64,000 nucleotides of DNA from Ficedula albicollis. Lineage: Eukaryota; Chordata; Aves; Passeriformes; Muscicapidae. The DNA is taken from NCBI RefSeq assembly GCF_000247815.1, contig NC_021683.1, positions 7,696,148-7,760,147 on the forward strand. The letters run 5' to 3'. A program made the position numbers and the translations under genes. Of this stretch, positions 41,910 to 55,400 are shown in pieces (within the stretch, counting starts at the first letter, position 1; every line of letters begins with the position of its first letter). The notes beneath the pieces are model-generated. The model saw only the letters and a program-made list of their open reading frames with translations. It ran no database searches and was not told the origin of the DNA.

Positions 41910-43600
41910 CTGGGCACTGATGCCATCAAACAGCAGCCTGAGCAGCCTGAATTCCCTCAGGAATGTCTGAGAGTACTTTCCTTGGAGCAATGGTGCCATG
42001 AGGGTGTTTTGGTGACATTGTCCTTCCACTAAAATTGGATTGAGCCTCAGAAATACCAAGATTTTACTACCTAGTTGTTTTTCTTAAAATTTTTATCTTT
42101 CTTGCTTGGGCAGTGTCAGCAATAAGAAGTTGATGAGATTATCTATGGAAATTAAGTCTTGTTCCCCACATCATCTTTGATTATCAGTGCAGTCTGGAGC
42201 TGTCTCTGCAAGCTACTGATTTTAATTCTTGCATCCATTTACAGAGGGTTTTCCCCCACCCCATCATTTTCCAGACATGATTTTGACTCCCTTTTCTGTG
42301 GCCATTTGTATGAGAAATAGCCTAAAAACATTCCAGACATCAGAGTGTTCTTAGAATTTACAGGTTTGTTCCTGTCCCTCAGTGTTTTCTGTGTGAAGGA
42401 AGCAGAGAACGTTGTGGGATCTGCAGAAGAGTTAATTCATTTTAATGTCAGTCACTGGTATTTCTCAACTCCCAAAAGTAAAGTCACTTTGTTTCCTGAA
42501 TCTCTGTTGTGGAAAGAAGCTCCTGCACAGGGTAAGTCTGATAATCATAAATTATTCATTGATCAACACAGTTTCATGTTTAAACATCTTCATTTTACAC
42601 ACAGACCTCAAAGTCACCTTTTCTGAGCTCTGTTGAATTTATTCTATGAGCATTAATTTTGCAGCTGAAACCTTTCTTGCAGGCAAAGTGGGATTTTCTA
42701 TGTTCTTTTTTCATTCTTAGATAATATTGTTTGCAGAAGAGCACCACAGAGTTTGGGTTAAACTTAACTTTATCAATGCTCCTGGTAGGTATCCAAATAA
42801 TTGTCACATTCAACTCATCTGCCCTGGTTGTGAGCACAGAAACCGTTCCAAATTTCATGCTTGACCTTTCCAAAAGAGCTCATTTAATGGTTTTGTTTTT
42901 AATTAACTACAGTTAAAGCAAGGAGCTGTTGTGCTTGAGGACAATTTTATGCTGTCCCATCTTACTGAATACAAATGTTTTAATCTGGAAAAAGTGGTAT
43001 TGCCCTTTCTACTGCTCCGTGAGGAGGTTCAGTTGGCCTGAAAATAAATTCCAATTCTAATTGGACACCACTGAATTTACTGTCATGTGCAACAGGAAAG
43101 TGACAGTTCTTCCTCTTCCCCTACTCTGTACCTGCATAAATGAAAATATTAAATGGATATCTCTAACAAAGATTCATTTTGCTATACAGCTACAAGTATT
43201 TTAAATTTCAATTACAGTGTAATTTTGTCTTGTGTCAGTGAAGGGTGAGCCTGTACATCCTGGCTGGATGAAATGTCTGTTTTTCAAACACTAATATCTG
43301 CATTTCCTCCAAGTTTTATCTAATCTCATTTTCTTCTGATTTCCAATTTATTGTCTTTTTTTTTTTAATGGAATTGTCTCAAAAATGTTACACTTGATAT
43401 TTCTAACATCAAATGCTAATGTTTTGCATTTAACAATATTATTTTTTTTCTTTTTAGGCAGTGTTTAAAGATATTCCTTCTCCAAAGCCTGGGAGAGAAA
43501 GACCAGAAAAACTCATTAGTGCATTACTGCATTAACAAATGGTGCACATTTACCACGGACCTGTTGAGGTGTGGCCAGGAACAAATCCCACTGAACTAGA
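41910..43600. other. Gene-free spacer
   Basis: Open frames near 42345-42630 and 42595-42873 were read; they lack convincing splice sites or recognisable domains and are treated as chance ORFs. Confidence 0.35.
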
Positions 43601-43604
43601 ATTC

Positions 43605-43750
43605 TTGCATTCCCCATGCCTGGAAATGTTCAAGGCCAGGCTGGCCTGGGCTTGGAGCAACCTGATCTATTGTAAGGTGGCCCTGTCCATGGCAGGGCTT
43701 GGAACAAGGTGATTTTTAAAGCCCTTTTTAACCCAAATCAGTCTGTGAAC
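43605..43750 (+). mobile_element. CR1 3' tail fragment, plus orientation
   Basis: GGAAATGTTCAAGGCCAGGCTG, TTGGAGCAACCTGATCTA, CCATGGCAGGGCTTGGAAC, and AACCCAAATCAGTCTGTG form a truncated sense CR1 3' end. Confidence 0.85.
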
Positions 43751-44084
43751 ACAGATTTGGTCAATGTCTGCACATCTTTAATAAAAAGGAAAATTGCACC
43801 CCTCTTCAGATTTTTGTGGTTTTTTTTTTTAGGGCAGGATCTGCAGTCAGATTAGTCCAGCTGAAAAATACTCCATCTGCCCCCTCTGCTGGTGTCCCTG
43901 CTCTAAGGCTGAAAAACGTTTCCAAAACTGCAGTGATCAGAAGAACTCAGGGAGCTTAGCTGAGAGGACACTCTCCCTTCACAGGCACAGCAACCTATTA
44001 AGTCTATAAAATTTATCAATCATAAGAAATTGAGATGGCTCAAAACACCAGTGTCCTGTGAATATTCCACATCCCACCAAATTA

Positions 44085-44245
44085 GAATTCTGCATTCCCC
44101 ATTCCTGCAAGTGTCCACGGCCAGGCTGGAAAGGGCTTGGAGTGACCTGGGCTAGTGGAAGGTGTCACTGCCCACTGCAGTGAGGTTGAATGAGATGGTC
44201 GTTGAGATTTCTTCCAATCCATTCCAGGATTTTGTAATTCTAACA
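44085..44245 (+). mobile_element. CR1 3' tail fragment, plus orientation
   Basis: CAAGTGTCCACGGCCAGGCTGG, GGGCTTGGAGTGACCTGGGCTAG and TTCTTCCAATCCATTCCAGG with a final TTTTGTAATTC match the same CR1 3' region as the copy about 480 bases upstream. The two copies have diverged, so they are probably separate insertions. Confidence 0.82.
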
Positions 44246-46133
44246 CCTGAATGGGAATTGTGGGCAGTACAAACTGGGTAGGGCCAAGCACAATGTCCAT
44301 TCCCAGCAGAGATAATGGTGTTTTTCCTGGGAAGGGAGGATTTCCTAACATTCCACTGAACCCATCTACCCTCTTCAGGGGATTCCCTATGGAAAATGCC
44401 ATGATGAATTTTCCATGTGTGTCATAAGTGTCACAGATGGAGTGGGATTCCTGCTTTTCAGTATCAGACTTTATCTATCCCACTTAGTTAAAGGGGGAGA
44501 AAAAAAGGAGAGAGAATGTCACAACTTGTAGAAAGTCAATAGCTGGAAAAAGTACTGAAAATTCCAATTCTGACAAAGATTTTAGGGAAACACCTCTGGT
44601 TTAGGAGCTCATTTATTTTGGTTGCAACCTCTCAAAAATGTATTGTCTGAGATTCCTGACATGCAGCTCAGACGCTGTAGAACTCAAGGTTGGCAATGGA
44701 AAGATTTCTACTTATGCCAATAAAACCAAACATTTTTTTCTCCTTCTGCAGCCCAGGTTCCCATTCTGAAATCATGACACAATGCAAGTAAGATTCATAT
44801 AAAGAAAATAACCTTTATTAGACAAATCAATCAAACCCTGAAAAAACGAGTGTCAGGTAAACAATACTAAAGGTTTTTCCAGCAATTTAGAAACCTTTGA
44901 AACTGAGAAATTCCAGAAGTTTCATGTTCCTCTTGTTGCATTAGTAAGTTCTCTCCCTCTTGTGACTTGAGCTACTGCTGTCTTGACAGCCCAAAAACCT
45001 TGCATTAACCCAGCAATTATCTCAAAATAGTAACTTGTAAAATATTCCCTGTATAACTGCTTCCCACACAATTTTGTACAAAGGTGTCAGACTGTATTTT
45101 CTTTGCTGTCTGAAAAAAGAACAAGGTTTAAAAACATCCAGCTTATTAAAAATAAACAAGTGTTTTATATACAGTACAGGAATTTCCAAACTTGAAGGAA
45201 CACTGTCTCCAGGGTGGCTGTGGGGTGTAGCACCCCAGTCTGCCAAGGGGAGAAAACTGCAGTTAAATAAATTACTACTCCATCTTCTTCCTCAGGCCAA
45301 ATGTGGCACTTCTCTCACACCTGCAGGAGCCTGATTTACAGCCCTGCATAAACCACAAGTAAACAGGAACTTGGCAGCCAAGTAACTACTGTTTCAAAAA
45401 TGCTAATTTTCATTTAGTCCAAGAACAGAGGGAGGGTGTCACAGCCACGCAGTGACCTTGGATATTACTCATGAAAAAGCCACCTTGGAACACAGGGCTC
45501 ATTTATCCTCCAGTTACACTGTGAAACTTCAAACAACATGCACTTAAGGTTCAGCTTTATAATCAACCCATTACACTCAAAACCTGTTGGTCTCAAATGC
45601 CAGCACCATCCAAAGCTCCTCAAACAAGCCACGACAGTGGGACTGAAGTACCAGAAGAGGGGCCGAGTCAGAAGTGAAGCAGGGAGCCAGTCCCTGTCAC
45701 TCCAAAACCAGGGGCAGAGCCAGGACAAAGCACAATGGAGCCTGAACTAAGCCACAGGAACCTGAGCCAGCAGGGTGAGAGAGAGACTTGCACTGGGACA
45801 GCAGCTACAGGGGGCAAAAGGCTAAAATCAGGGCCAGCAATGTTGGTGCCTCCTGAGCTCCAACAGAGAGCTCCCTCTTCCTCACTCTTACTGACACCTC
45901 TGCTGGCTGCTCCAAAGTCCCTCTCTTGTGTGGCATCAGGGGAATCTCTGCCTGGGCATCTCCCCCTTCTCTGGGAAATGCACTGAGGATTTACAGGTGG
46001 AGCTGGCAGTCACTTAGAGCAGAGGTGGCACAGGCAGAGTGGCAGAGCTGACAGATGGCTGTGAGAGAGATTAGCTCAGCACCAAGGCACTGGAAGAACC
46101 ATCTGAAGAAACAATCATAACAATGAAATTGCT

Positions 46134-46139
46134 TTTATT
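46134..46139 (-). terminator. PLEKHG4: Candidate AATAAA poly(A) signal of PLEKHG4
   Basis: TTTATT on the plus strand is AATAAA on the minus strand, about 355 bases past the distal PLEKHG4 stop. Another candidate lies near 44815 (ACCTTTATTAG); which one is used cannot be decided here. Confidence 0.4.
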
Positions 46140-46493
46140 AGAATGAAAGTGTTAAGCCAAGGAAATAAATTATTGCTATGATAGACATATTTAGAACATA
46201 AGGAAGGACATTAAATCTTGAGCTTCAGGTCAATATAACCCTGAAACAGAAAGTTATACTACTTTTTTTAAATACCTCAATTTCTCTTCATGTCCTTCCA
46301 AAAACTTTATAAAATGTGCAGCTTACACAACAAATAGTAACAGAATCACTTGTAATAAAAATCTGTACAACTCATAGCTTTAAAAATAATACTTTTTTAT
46401 TTCTCCAAACTGCTATGTTACTTATTACTTATAAATATAGGGCTAATGAGTTTTAAACGCCCAAGGTCCCATCCAACACCAAAGCTATTACAT

Positions 46494-49400
46494 TTAGTTG
46501 ACAGAAGCCTTCCTGGGACTTCGCCTCAGGCAGAGGTCAGGTTTTGGGCTGTTTGAAAGAGCCTGATAATGGGCAAAACATATCTTCATGGATGAAGACT
46601 GTCTCCTTCTGCTGGTCAGAGGCCTGGGGTCTTCAGTGAGTTTGAAATGGCAATCAAACCTGGAACACAGCACCGTGCAATGGGTTAGACCAGCTGCACT
46701 CCCGGGATGTGGAAGGATCCCACAGGTCCCTCTGTCTTGGCCAGCAGTGACTTCACAAAACACTTGAAATCCACTGTTTGTCAGAGGTAAATTTTGGTGG
46801 GGAAAATGTTTTTAGTGGAAGAGCCTTGCAGGAGAAGCACAGCTCTTCTCCCATGTGGAGATCTGCCTCTGTGTCTCAGGACTCATACAAAGGCTATGTG
46901 CTACTGCCCCTACTGCTTGCTTCTGTGGCCACTTCAGAAGTCTCATCTGAGACCCTCCAGACGCAGCTCAAGGTCTTAAACCTGAACCCTGGCTGGTTGT
47001 GTACAGCTGGTTCTGAACTCCTGCACCTGCGTGATGTCACACCCCACAGTGCCAAACCTACAAGCCATTCACCACCCTGTGCCTTGACTATTTCAAGCCC
47101 TAATCCTTCCTCTCTCATGTTTGTACCCCTCTGCTCCCTCTGAAAAGAGAGGCTTAGCCCTAAGGGCAGAGAGGAAAAGGCTGAGCCAGGAGCAGGGTGG
47201 TTTGAGTGGGTGCTGACATTACATATTGAGGGCTGCCAGCCACGAGAGGATCCCTGCTTGGCTGCAAGTCCTGTCAGGGTTCACCCTTCTTGGCTCAGCA
47301 GTGACTTCCTCGCAGACAAGGCATACTCCCAAAATCACCGAGTACAGGAGCAACATCCAGCAGCTCCCTCAGGACATCCTGACCATAACCTAGCAGGTTC
47401 CCCTGCCTGGTGAAGTACCAATTCCTTTGGAGGTTCAAAGGAAACTATGGGATAAATCCACCTTGGGGAGAAGACTGTGGTTTCCCAAGGCAGTTCAGAC
47501 GGACTAAGAGCAGGATTTTGGCAAACAGCCACAAGAAATAGATTAGTGGTTAGACAGGTGGGCAGCATTCAGAGGAAAGCAGCTCATCTGAACACTCAGC
47601 AGGTGGTCAAGCCTCTACAACCTGAATGTGATTTTGGTTGTTTTGCTTCTGCAAGGCAGAAAGCATCAGACCAGCTGTTCAGAGTGTGGCTCCATGGGAG
47701 CTGCTCTTCTGTAACCAGATGAATCAGAGCCTCAGACACCAGTCAGGAATGCATGGGGAAAACTCACAGAGGAGCTGAGGGTGAGGTTCCCCTGACTCAG
47801 AGCTACTGACAAACCTGACCAGCACTCAGAACTGCTGGAAAATCCCCTGCAGGGGCTACTTACAACAACTCCACTTCCTGAGGCGGGGCCGAGGGGCTCA
47901 CACTATTCTTGAGGGGCTTATGGTGACCTGGCCTGCTTTCTGCAGAAGAGAGAAGCCAGTGTTAGTACAGGGTTAGAGGACAACAGCATCAGGACAGGAT
48001 CTAGTGGGAAGTGAAGCAGCTGAGAACTCTCAGGAACACACCGACATCTCAAAGCAACAGGCTCCCAGTGCTCCATCTAATAATTTCCCAAAAATGGCCC
48101 AAGCCTCCCAGGAAAGGAGCTTGGCAGCAGCTGCAGCAGAGCTCCAGCCATTCCAGGAGATTATATATGCACCCCAGCCCATGGCAGCACTACAGCTCCT
48201 GTTTGTGCAGCATCTCCTCCTTGTGCAGCCTCCAGCACTGCAGATCCTTTCCAGCTCATCTCCTCAGGGATCTTGGCCACCGCAGGGGCAGCTCCTGCAC
48301 CAGAGGGGCTCTCGCCCTCCTCAGAGGGGGAGAGTCTGTGCAAGGCAGAATGTCATTTCCCCACAGTCACCCCGAGCCCAAAAGCAGCATCTTCAGCCCC
48401 CCTGTGAGAGGCAGTGGCTTGAACTGGGGAGGCAGTTGCAGGAGCAGGCAAAGTGAAGAGAGTGTTTTGGCTGCTTGCACTTACTGCAGAAATGTACTGG
48501 CTGTTTGTGAACCTGGGCCTGCCCTCCATGGCAGAGCTGTGCTGTGGGCCTACAGGCATGTAGGGGGGCGAGCCCACATCTTCACAGAAGCTTTCCTGTG
48601 GGACGCTGGAGACACAGCCACTGTCGGAGCCGCTGGAGCCCGTGGCTGACATGCAGTGCGAGGACTCTGAGCTCTCTGTTGCTGGGGAAAGAGAGGAAGG
48701 TCACTCTGACAACCGTGACTTTGGGCTGCATATAACCCATGCCACACACATTTGATAATGTACCTGTCTGCAAAGGCACTGGCCACACAAGTCCACAGAT
48801 CAGCCACCCTCCTGTCTGGGCCTCTTTAAGGCCACAGACAACAAATCAATGCAAAGAAGTACAGTTATAATGATACTGGTGATTGGTATGGGCTGGCCAA
48901 TGAAATTCACACAAGGGAAGGCAAAGGGTCATCACAAGGCCAGACTGGTGAGGGCAAGGGACAGAGCACTTCACAACAGAGGGGCAGGGACACAAATCCC
49001 CAAGACAAATCCCCACAAATCACCAGTACACAGCACCAAGCCTGCCATGGGTATGGCTGCAGCTCAGCATTATAACCCCTGTATTTGAGCTAGCTCCTCT
49101 CATGGAATCTGAGACAGAGCTGGCATGGAAGGGCAGGGCCCTCATGCCCTGGTCTGGATAGGAAACAGGGACTGCCATGACCCCAGTAAGCCTGGTCTGA
49201 CCACAGAGCACAGAACAAGGTGCAGGCATGAGCCCACACACCCCAGGTACTGCAGAGCAGAGGGTGTACATACTCATTGAGGGCTGGCTGCTTGTCTCGT
49301 GCTCCAGCTCATCTTCCTCGATGCAAGTGCTGATGTCAAAGGGGCGTCTGGGGGCCAGGACTCCTGGCAGCAGAGCCTGGTCCAGGTACATGTGGAGGTT

Positions 49401-52400
49401 GAGGGGGCCCAGCAGGGAGGAGGAGGAGGAAGGGGTGTAGGCAGTGGGGGTGCTGCTGGTGGAGAGCTGAGTCTGCGTCCTCTTGAAGGGATTGGAATGG
49501 TCAAACAGAGACACTGCAATTGAGGCTCTGGTCCTGGCACCTGCCAAAAAACATGCAAAAAAAACCCCTCTGAGAACAGTCCTGCCTTACTCACATGGAT
49601 CAAGGGGGAAGGCACAGCTGGCACCTACCTCTGCCTTTCATGATGTAATCAATAGCACGGTCATTAATAGCTGCCTCACTGGGTTTGATATCCAGGAACG
49701 GCTTGTTACCCACACCCATGGAAACCATCTCCTGCATACGGATTTCTGGAGAGGAAGAGACCCACAGCCACATTATGAGGCCCAATCCGCCCTGCAGACA
49801 TTATTCAGCCACAGGTTAGAGCACTCCTGGGCTGGGCTGTTTCTGAACTGCTGATATTAGATCTCTTCTCCCCTTGCTCCCCTCCCCAGCGCTGTGGAGT
49901 CTCCAGGAACAAGCAGTCATGCCCTACTCAGGCCAAGCAGCTCAGTGCCATGCCACCTACTAGAATCCTGCCAAGCGGGAAGCCTGTGGGGAGGGACTTG
50001 GTCAGCATGATTCAGTAGTGAGCTCCAGTAGTGGCCTAGATCACAGGGAGACCAGCAAGTCTCTCAGGGGAACAGCCTGTGCTCACAGGACAGGAACCCT
50101 GAGCATGGATTTTTTGTTTCTCTCATGGAGAACAGGTGAGTGTCTACAGTTATACAGAGCTTGGACCAGTCGAGTTCCCTGGGGATGAGGAGCAGGGAAG
50201 GGACATGCCCAGCCAAGCCCAGCACATGCTCCTGAGGCTGCATGCTGGCACACAGCTGCTTGCTGCATAGAGCTGCCTGGTAACAGGATCCAAACCTACT
50301 CAGGACAGCATGAGCTGAACAGGGCTCCCGCACCTTTTGCGGCACAGAAGGAATTCCAGGAAGGAATCACACCTTTATTGCGGGCTGCCTGCTGCCACAG
50401 GATCTTGGCAATGTCACTGGTCCAGGCCTGCTTAGTCTCAGCTGAGCTGGCCTGGAGGATGTAGGTGTCGCTGGACTTCCGCCTTCGGAACCAGATCTCA
50501 AAGCGCAGGCCGCTGTCTCCAGAGTTCTCTGTCAGACCAATGTCTGCAGTCTGTGAGGAAGAGGAAAAGAAAAGCATAAACCAGACTGCAGCAGGAGCAA
50601 AAGGAATAAACTGCTTCAACCTCGTGCTAGAGCTATCCCCATCTTGGCAGACCTAACAAGAAGGAGCCTGAGGGTGTGGAAAGCAGCAGGTATATCCTGG
50701 ACACAGCTGAGAACAGACAGCTCAGGCAATTCCCAGTGCTTCATCCAGAATTAGCACCACTTCCATGCCATGTACACACTGCCTTTCCCCCATACTCTCA
50801 GGAAATGCTGGCCCCACATCTCACAGCAGAGAGGACCTAGGCATCAATGAGTGAAGTATTCCCTTCTGGCTTCACTGCATAGTTTGAAGGAGGCTTAGAA
50901 GTGGTGGGAGCAGCTCTTCTGCCGAAGGTGCTCCTGCTTCTCATTTCAGAGGCATGTGCCATGGGGAAACCAGCCATGGACACCTCCCACACAAGAGGGA
51001 GCTGCAGGGCTGCCCTTACCTTGAAGGAGCGCTTGTAGATATACACATCAAAGCCACCCTCGATCCTCTTGGGCTTGCTGAAGAGGATGAGGTCCTCAAA
51101 GAGGAAGACGTGTCGCTGGCACTTCCTGCGGCCCAGCCAGATGGTGAACTCGTCCTGCCGCACCAGCTGCCCCTGCTCCTTCAGGTTGACCTGGACACAG
51201 AGGACATCCTCATAAGGCTCTACCAGCATGACCCAGGCAGCCCTAGACCTGGACTTGGAGAACAGGGTCCCATAAGGCTGTAGCCCAGGTGGTGAAGAAG
51301 TGGCAGCTACCTGACATCTTAAGGGGGCTCTTGAAGTCCAGCTGCATGGCATTGCTGGGGACCACATCAGGCTGAAACAGCTGACTCTAAGCTCAGGGGA
51401 GAGCTGGACCTTTCTCCCAGGCACAACCCACAAATGACCCTCTTCTGTCACCCTGTGCAGATCTGTGACAAACCTCTGGGGTGTCAACTGCAGGCAGCAG
51501 CCAGAGCTTTCTCTTGGGGAGGAAATTAGTTCCATCCACTGCCAGGAGCCCAACCTGGTCAGTTCTTCCTGACCCAGACTGATCCTACTCCACCCTGAGC
51601 CCTGGGTTTCTCCTTCCCCAGTGCTGCACTTTGCATGTCTCTCCAAGTCCCACCTAGAAGATTCTGCCCTACCCTGGCATCAGTTTGAATTCCTTCTTGC
51701 AATCTACCTGACCCTCTTTTCACCAGCTCAAGAGACAAACGGTCTAAAGCAGCCTGGAGGATGCAATCTGCAAGTGCTGCCACGCTGCCTTCCATCACTG
51801 GAAACCATCAGGGAGCAGTTTATGACAAGCAGCTCACCCAGCTAAGGTAGCAGCACCCAGGCTGTCTGTCCTCAGAAATCAAGGAGACCTCCAGGCCCCA
51901 CTGTTCCCTTGCCCCATTCCTCAGCAGTCCTGCTATGCCGTACATGCAGACAGCACTGGGGGAACCTGAGGGGAGGCTCACTGTACAATCCAAAGACCCC
52001 AAGTTAGAGAAGAGGAATAAGCGTGGCTCTGTTCCCCCCGGGAGGGGAACATACATCACAGTCACGGATGGCATCCATGGCCAGCAGGTCATTTCCATGC
52101 CGGAGCTGAAACTTCACCATCTCCTCAGCAGCACGGAGATAGCTCAGCTCCTGCTCCTGTGCCTCGCTGCACTCCTTGATCAGGTCTTTCAGGAGCAGGG
52201 CGTATTTGCTCATCCGCTGGATGGGTTTCAGCAGGTAGGAGGCTAGGTCCATCTTATCCCCCAGCTGCACCTGCTTGAACTGAGAAATGTAGCAGAGTGA
52301 AGGCAGCAGCTTCCCCAAGGAGCACCCTGTGCCCCCAAGCAAGCACTGATACTCTTGACTGGGGTACTCAGGGAAAAGGATTACTCTTGGGAAAATGCAA

Positions 52401-55400
52401 GGCCACAGGACCAATGCTGCTGTGTGCTGGGTTCCTTCCCCAAGCCCTCAATACACCTCTGCCCTGTCCCTTCCATACAGCTGTGCAGAGAGTTGTGCCG
52501 GGGAAGCAGAGGGAGCACTGAGCCTGCCTTAGGCAGGTAAGTTGGCTTTGCTTAAACAGATCAGTGACCAAACACACTGAGCAATCCTGATACAGGCAGT
52601 GGAACTTACCTTGAAGAAGGTATTCCCATGGCTGGCCAGCAGCGAGTCTGACTTCGGCTTGTTCTTGCTATACAGTGCATACATTCCAAACTGGTCTTTC
52701 TGCAGAAGAGATCCATCCTCATGTGAGACCCATGCACCCAGAACATTGTGACAGCCATGATCCTGCTTCTCCCAGGCTGCACCAGAGCCTGCTCTGATAT
52801 CAGGAATAACTTTGTTCCAAGGTCATTAAGAGACAGGGAATGCTCTTGTCTTCCTACTCCTAGAGTAGCTAGGACTTTTTGATTCATTGTTCTGCTATCT
52901 CTAGCCCCTTCCATACCCCAAAGAGTTACTTGGTACCATTCACACTAGATAGCAGCAAAATGCAAGGGGCAGCTGACCTTAAGACCTGTGTCCCTGTGCT
53001 TCTGCCCAGCAACCCAGAGTTGGTCTGTACCTCTCTGCTCACTCTAGTCATTCCCACTGACATTGCAGACAGAAAACAGGTAAGGGATGTCCCTGAAGAA
53101 ACAGATGGGCTTCAAGGAGCAGACATTTTATTTCCCTGGCAGTGTCTCTTGGTAGCAAAGCACAACAGGAAAGGCACAGAAACCAACCTCATGTCTGGAA
53201 CAGCCCAACCCTGAGGACAAGGTGCTGATGCCTTACGTGTCGCAGGAAGCAGTGGCTGACCCTCAGTGGGTGGTTGCAGCAGCTCTCAAGCTCTCGAAGG
53301 AAGTATTGGCTGTGGAAGTCATAGAGCTTCTCCAGGTTCCCAAAAATGACGCTGCGCTTCCCCCGCAGGTCCTGGGGCAGGTCGAGGCGCTCCATCTCAG
53401 GGAAGTAGCTGTCGATGATGTAGCGAAGTGACCGCACGTACTCCCGCTCCGTGGTCACCATCTCATCGATGATGTGCCGCAGCTTGCTGCAACGGGAAAC
53501 ACTCAGCATTGAAGGGACCCAGGCTGCAGCAGGGCTACAGCAGCCAGAGAGCCTGCAAAGCACTGGACTAGCCCTACAGAAGCTCTCTCTGACACCCAAC
53601 ATGGAAATGAGATGATCCTTAGCACAGTCCAAGCTCAGATACACAATTGTCCGTGATAGCACTGACCCTGAGCACTGACAGGACTCAAGGGAACAGCATG
53701 AAGCTGAGTCAGGGGAGGTTTAGGCTGAGGCTATTAGGAAAAAGTCCTTCACCCAGAAAGAGGATGGTTAGGCACTGGAACAGGCTCCCCATGGCACCAA
53801 GCCTGTCAGAGCTCAAGAAGCATTTGGACAAGGCTCTCAAGCACAGACTGTGATTCTTGGGCTAGTCCAATGCAGTCAGAAGTTGGATCAGTTATCATTT
53901 TGGGTCTGTTTTTCAGCTTGGGATATTCTGTGGTTCTAAGGATTCAGGAAGGGAGTGCCCAAGGCTGGCTGCGATCCTGATCCAAACTCAGCAGGACATG
54001 AACCCCTGGGCCCAGTCAGCCCCTGCTCTGGACACAATGGGCTGCTCTGCAGATGGCTGCTGTCCTGAAACAACAGTGACAGCAGAAGTCACAGTAACTT
54101 CTGTGAGGAGTCAGCCTGATGACTGGAGACTGTAGGAAGCAATGTTAATGCTGGGAGAATAGCTCTAGACCTAGGTGTTGTTGGGCTTGTCCTAGTAAAA
54201 GTGAGAGAGCAAAACTGAAGTGTCCTAATGCTTGATCAGTGAACAGCAGTTCCTAGCACAGGTTGCTCTCATGTATCTCAACAGATGCCTCTTAGGTACT
54301 CAAGGTTTCCACTGTGAGGCAGTGTAGCACCAAACATTACTACTCCAATGTGTCCCTGCCCCCCCTGCCTTTCATCTTTCCCTCAACTCCACTCCACTGG
54401 CTGTTCAGAGAAGAGAGCAGTAGGACTATCTCAGCACTCACAAACACGAGAGGCTTGCTGCATTGCTCCCTTGAGAAGCAAAGCTGGTGCACATTCCCTG
54501 CCATGAGCTTTTTTTGGCATCCCAGGGATATCAGAGCCCCCTTTTGGAAGATTTCACTGTCCCCAGCCATTTCACGCAAGAGTAGTAACCATGGTCCTCC
54601 AGCATCCAGCACTCTTTTCACATCTCTGCCACTGATTTTTAAATTTTATTTTAATCTTCTCTAGTGAGAACAACGGAAAGACCTGCCTGAGACCCCTCGT
54701 CAAGAACAGGTTATATCCCTGAGCTCTCCAAAGCATAGGCACATACTGTAGTAGGACAACAAAGTTAAGTTTAGATTTTTAACGGCAGAGAAGGAAAAGA
54801 GCATAAATGCCAGCTGTTGGACACCCAGAGATTTCAGCCCCAAAGCACAAATACAAACACCCTCTTACCTGTGAAGCTGATGTCACAAGGTGCTGGAAGT
54901 GCCTCCCTACCAGTCTGGGTACAGCACTCCAAAAGCATGGGGGATGATGCCCTGTGCTTCTGCTCTCCCACTGCACCTGTACCCCTGGCTTTGTTAGGTC
55001 CCTCAATACTGTTTCTGTAACCCCTCATCCTCCAATGCTAGCAATGTTCAGAGACTCCCTCTCCTGTCTGGGAACTGAACTTTCCCCTCCTAGAGGAATC
55101 ATACTGAGAGAGATGAGACAAAAATTCCATTTCTCTGTCTCCCCACCAAGGAAGGTGCCAGATTATGTGGGGACATCCCTGTGGGCTTGCTCAGCACCAC
55201 ACACACATATGCAGAGCAGCTGGAGCTACATCTCCATCTATCTGCCATGTAACCAGCACCAAAGTAACCAGCACTACAGAGCTCCTCTAATCTCTGCTGA
55301 CTGCATATTCACCACCCTGAGAAATGGAACACCAAATGTCACAGCCACTTACCTGCCCCAGCTCTTGGCATCTGACCCGGAGAGGCAGCCCCTCTGTCCC

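Noticed and set aside
48004..48649. Plus-strand frames of 150 and 212 codons
   Set aside because: They overlap a well-supported PLEKHG4 exon on the minus strand and have Ser/Gln-rich composition without recognised domain or splice context.
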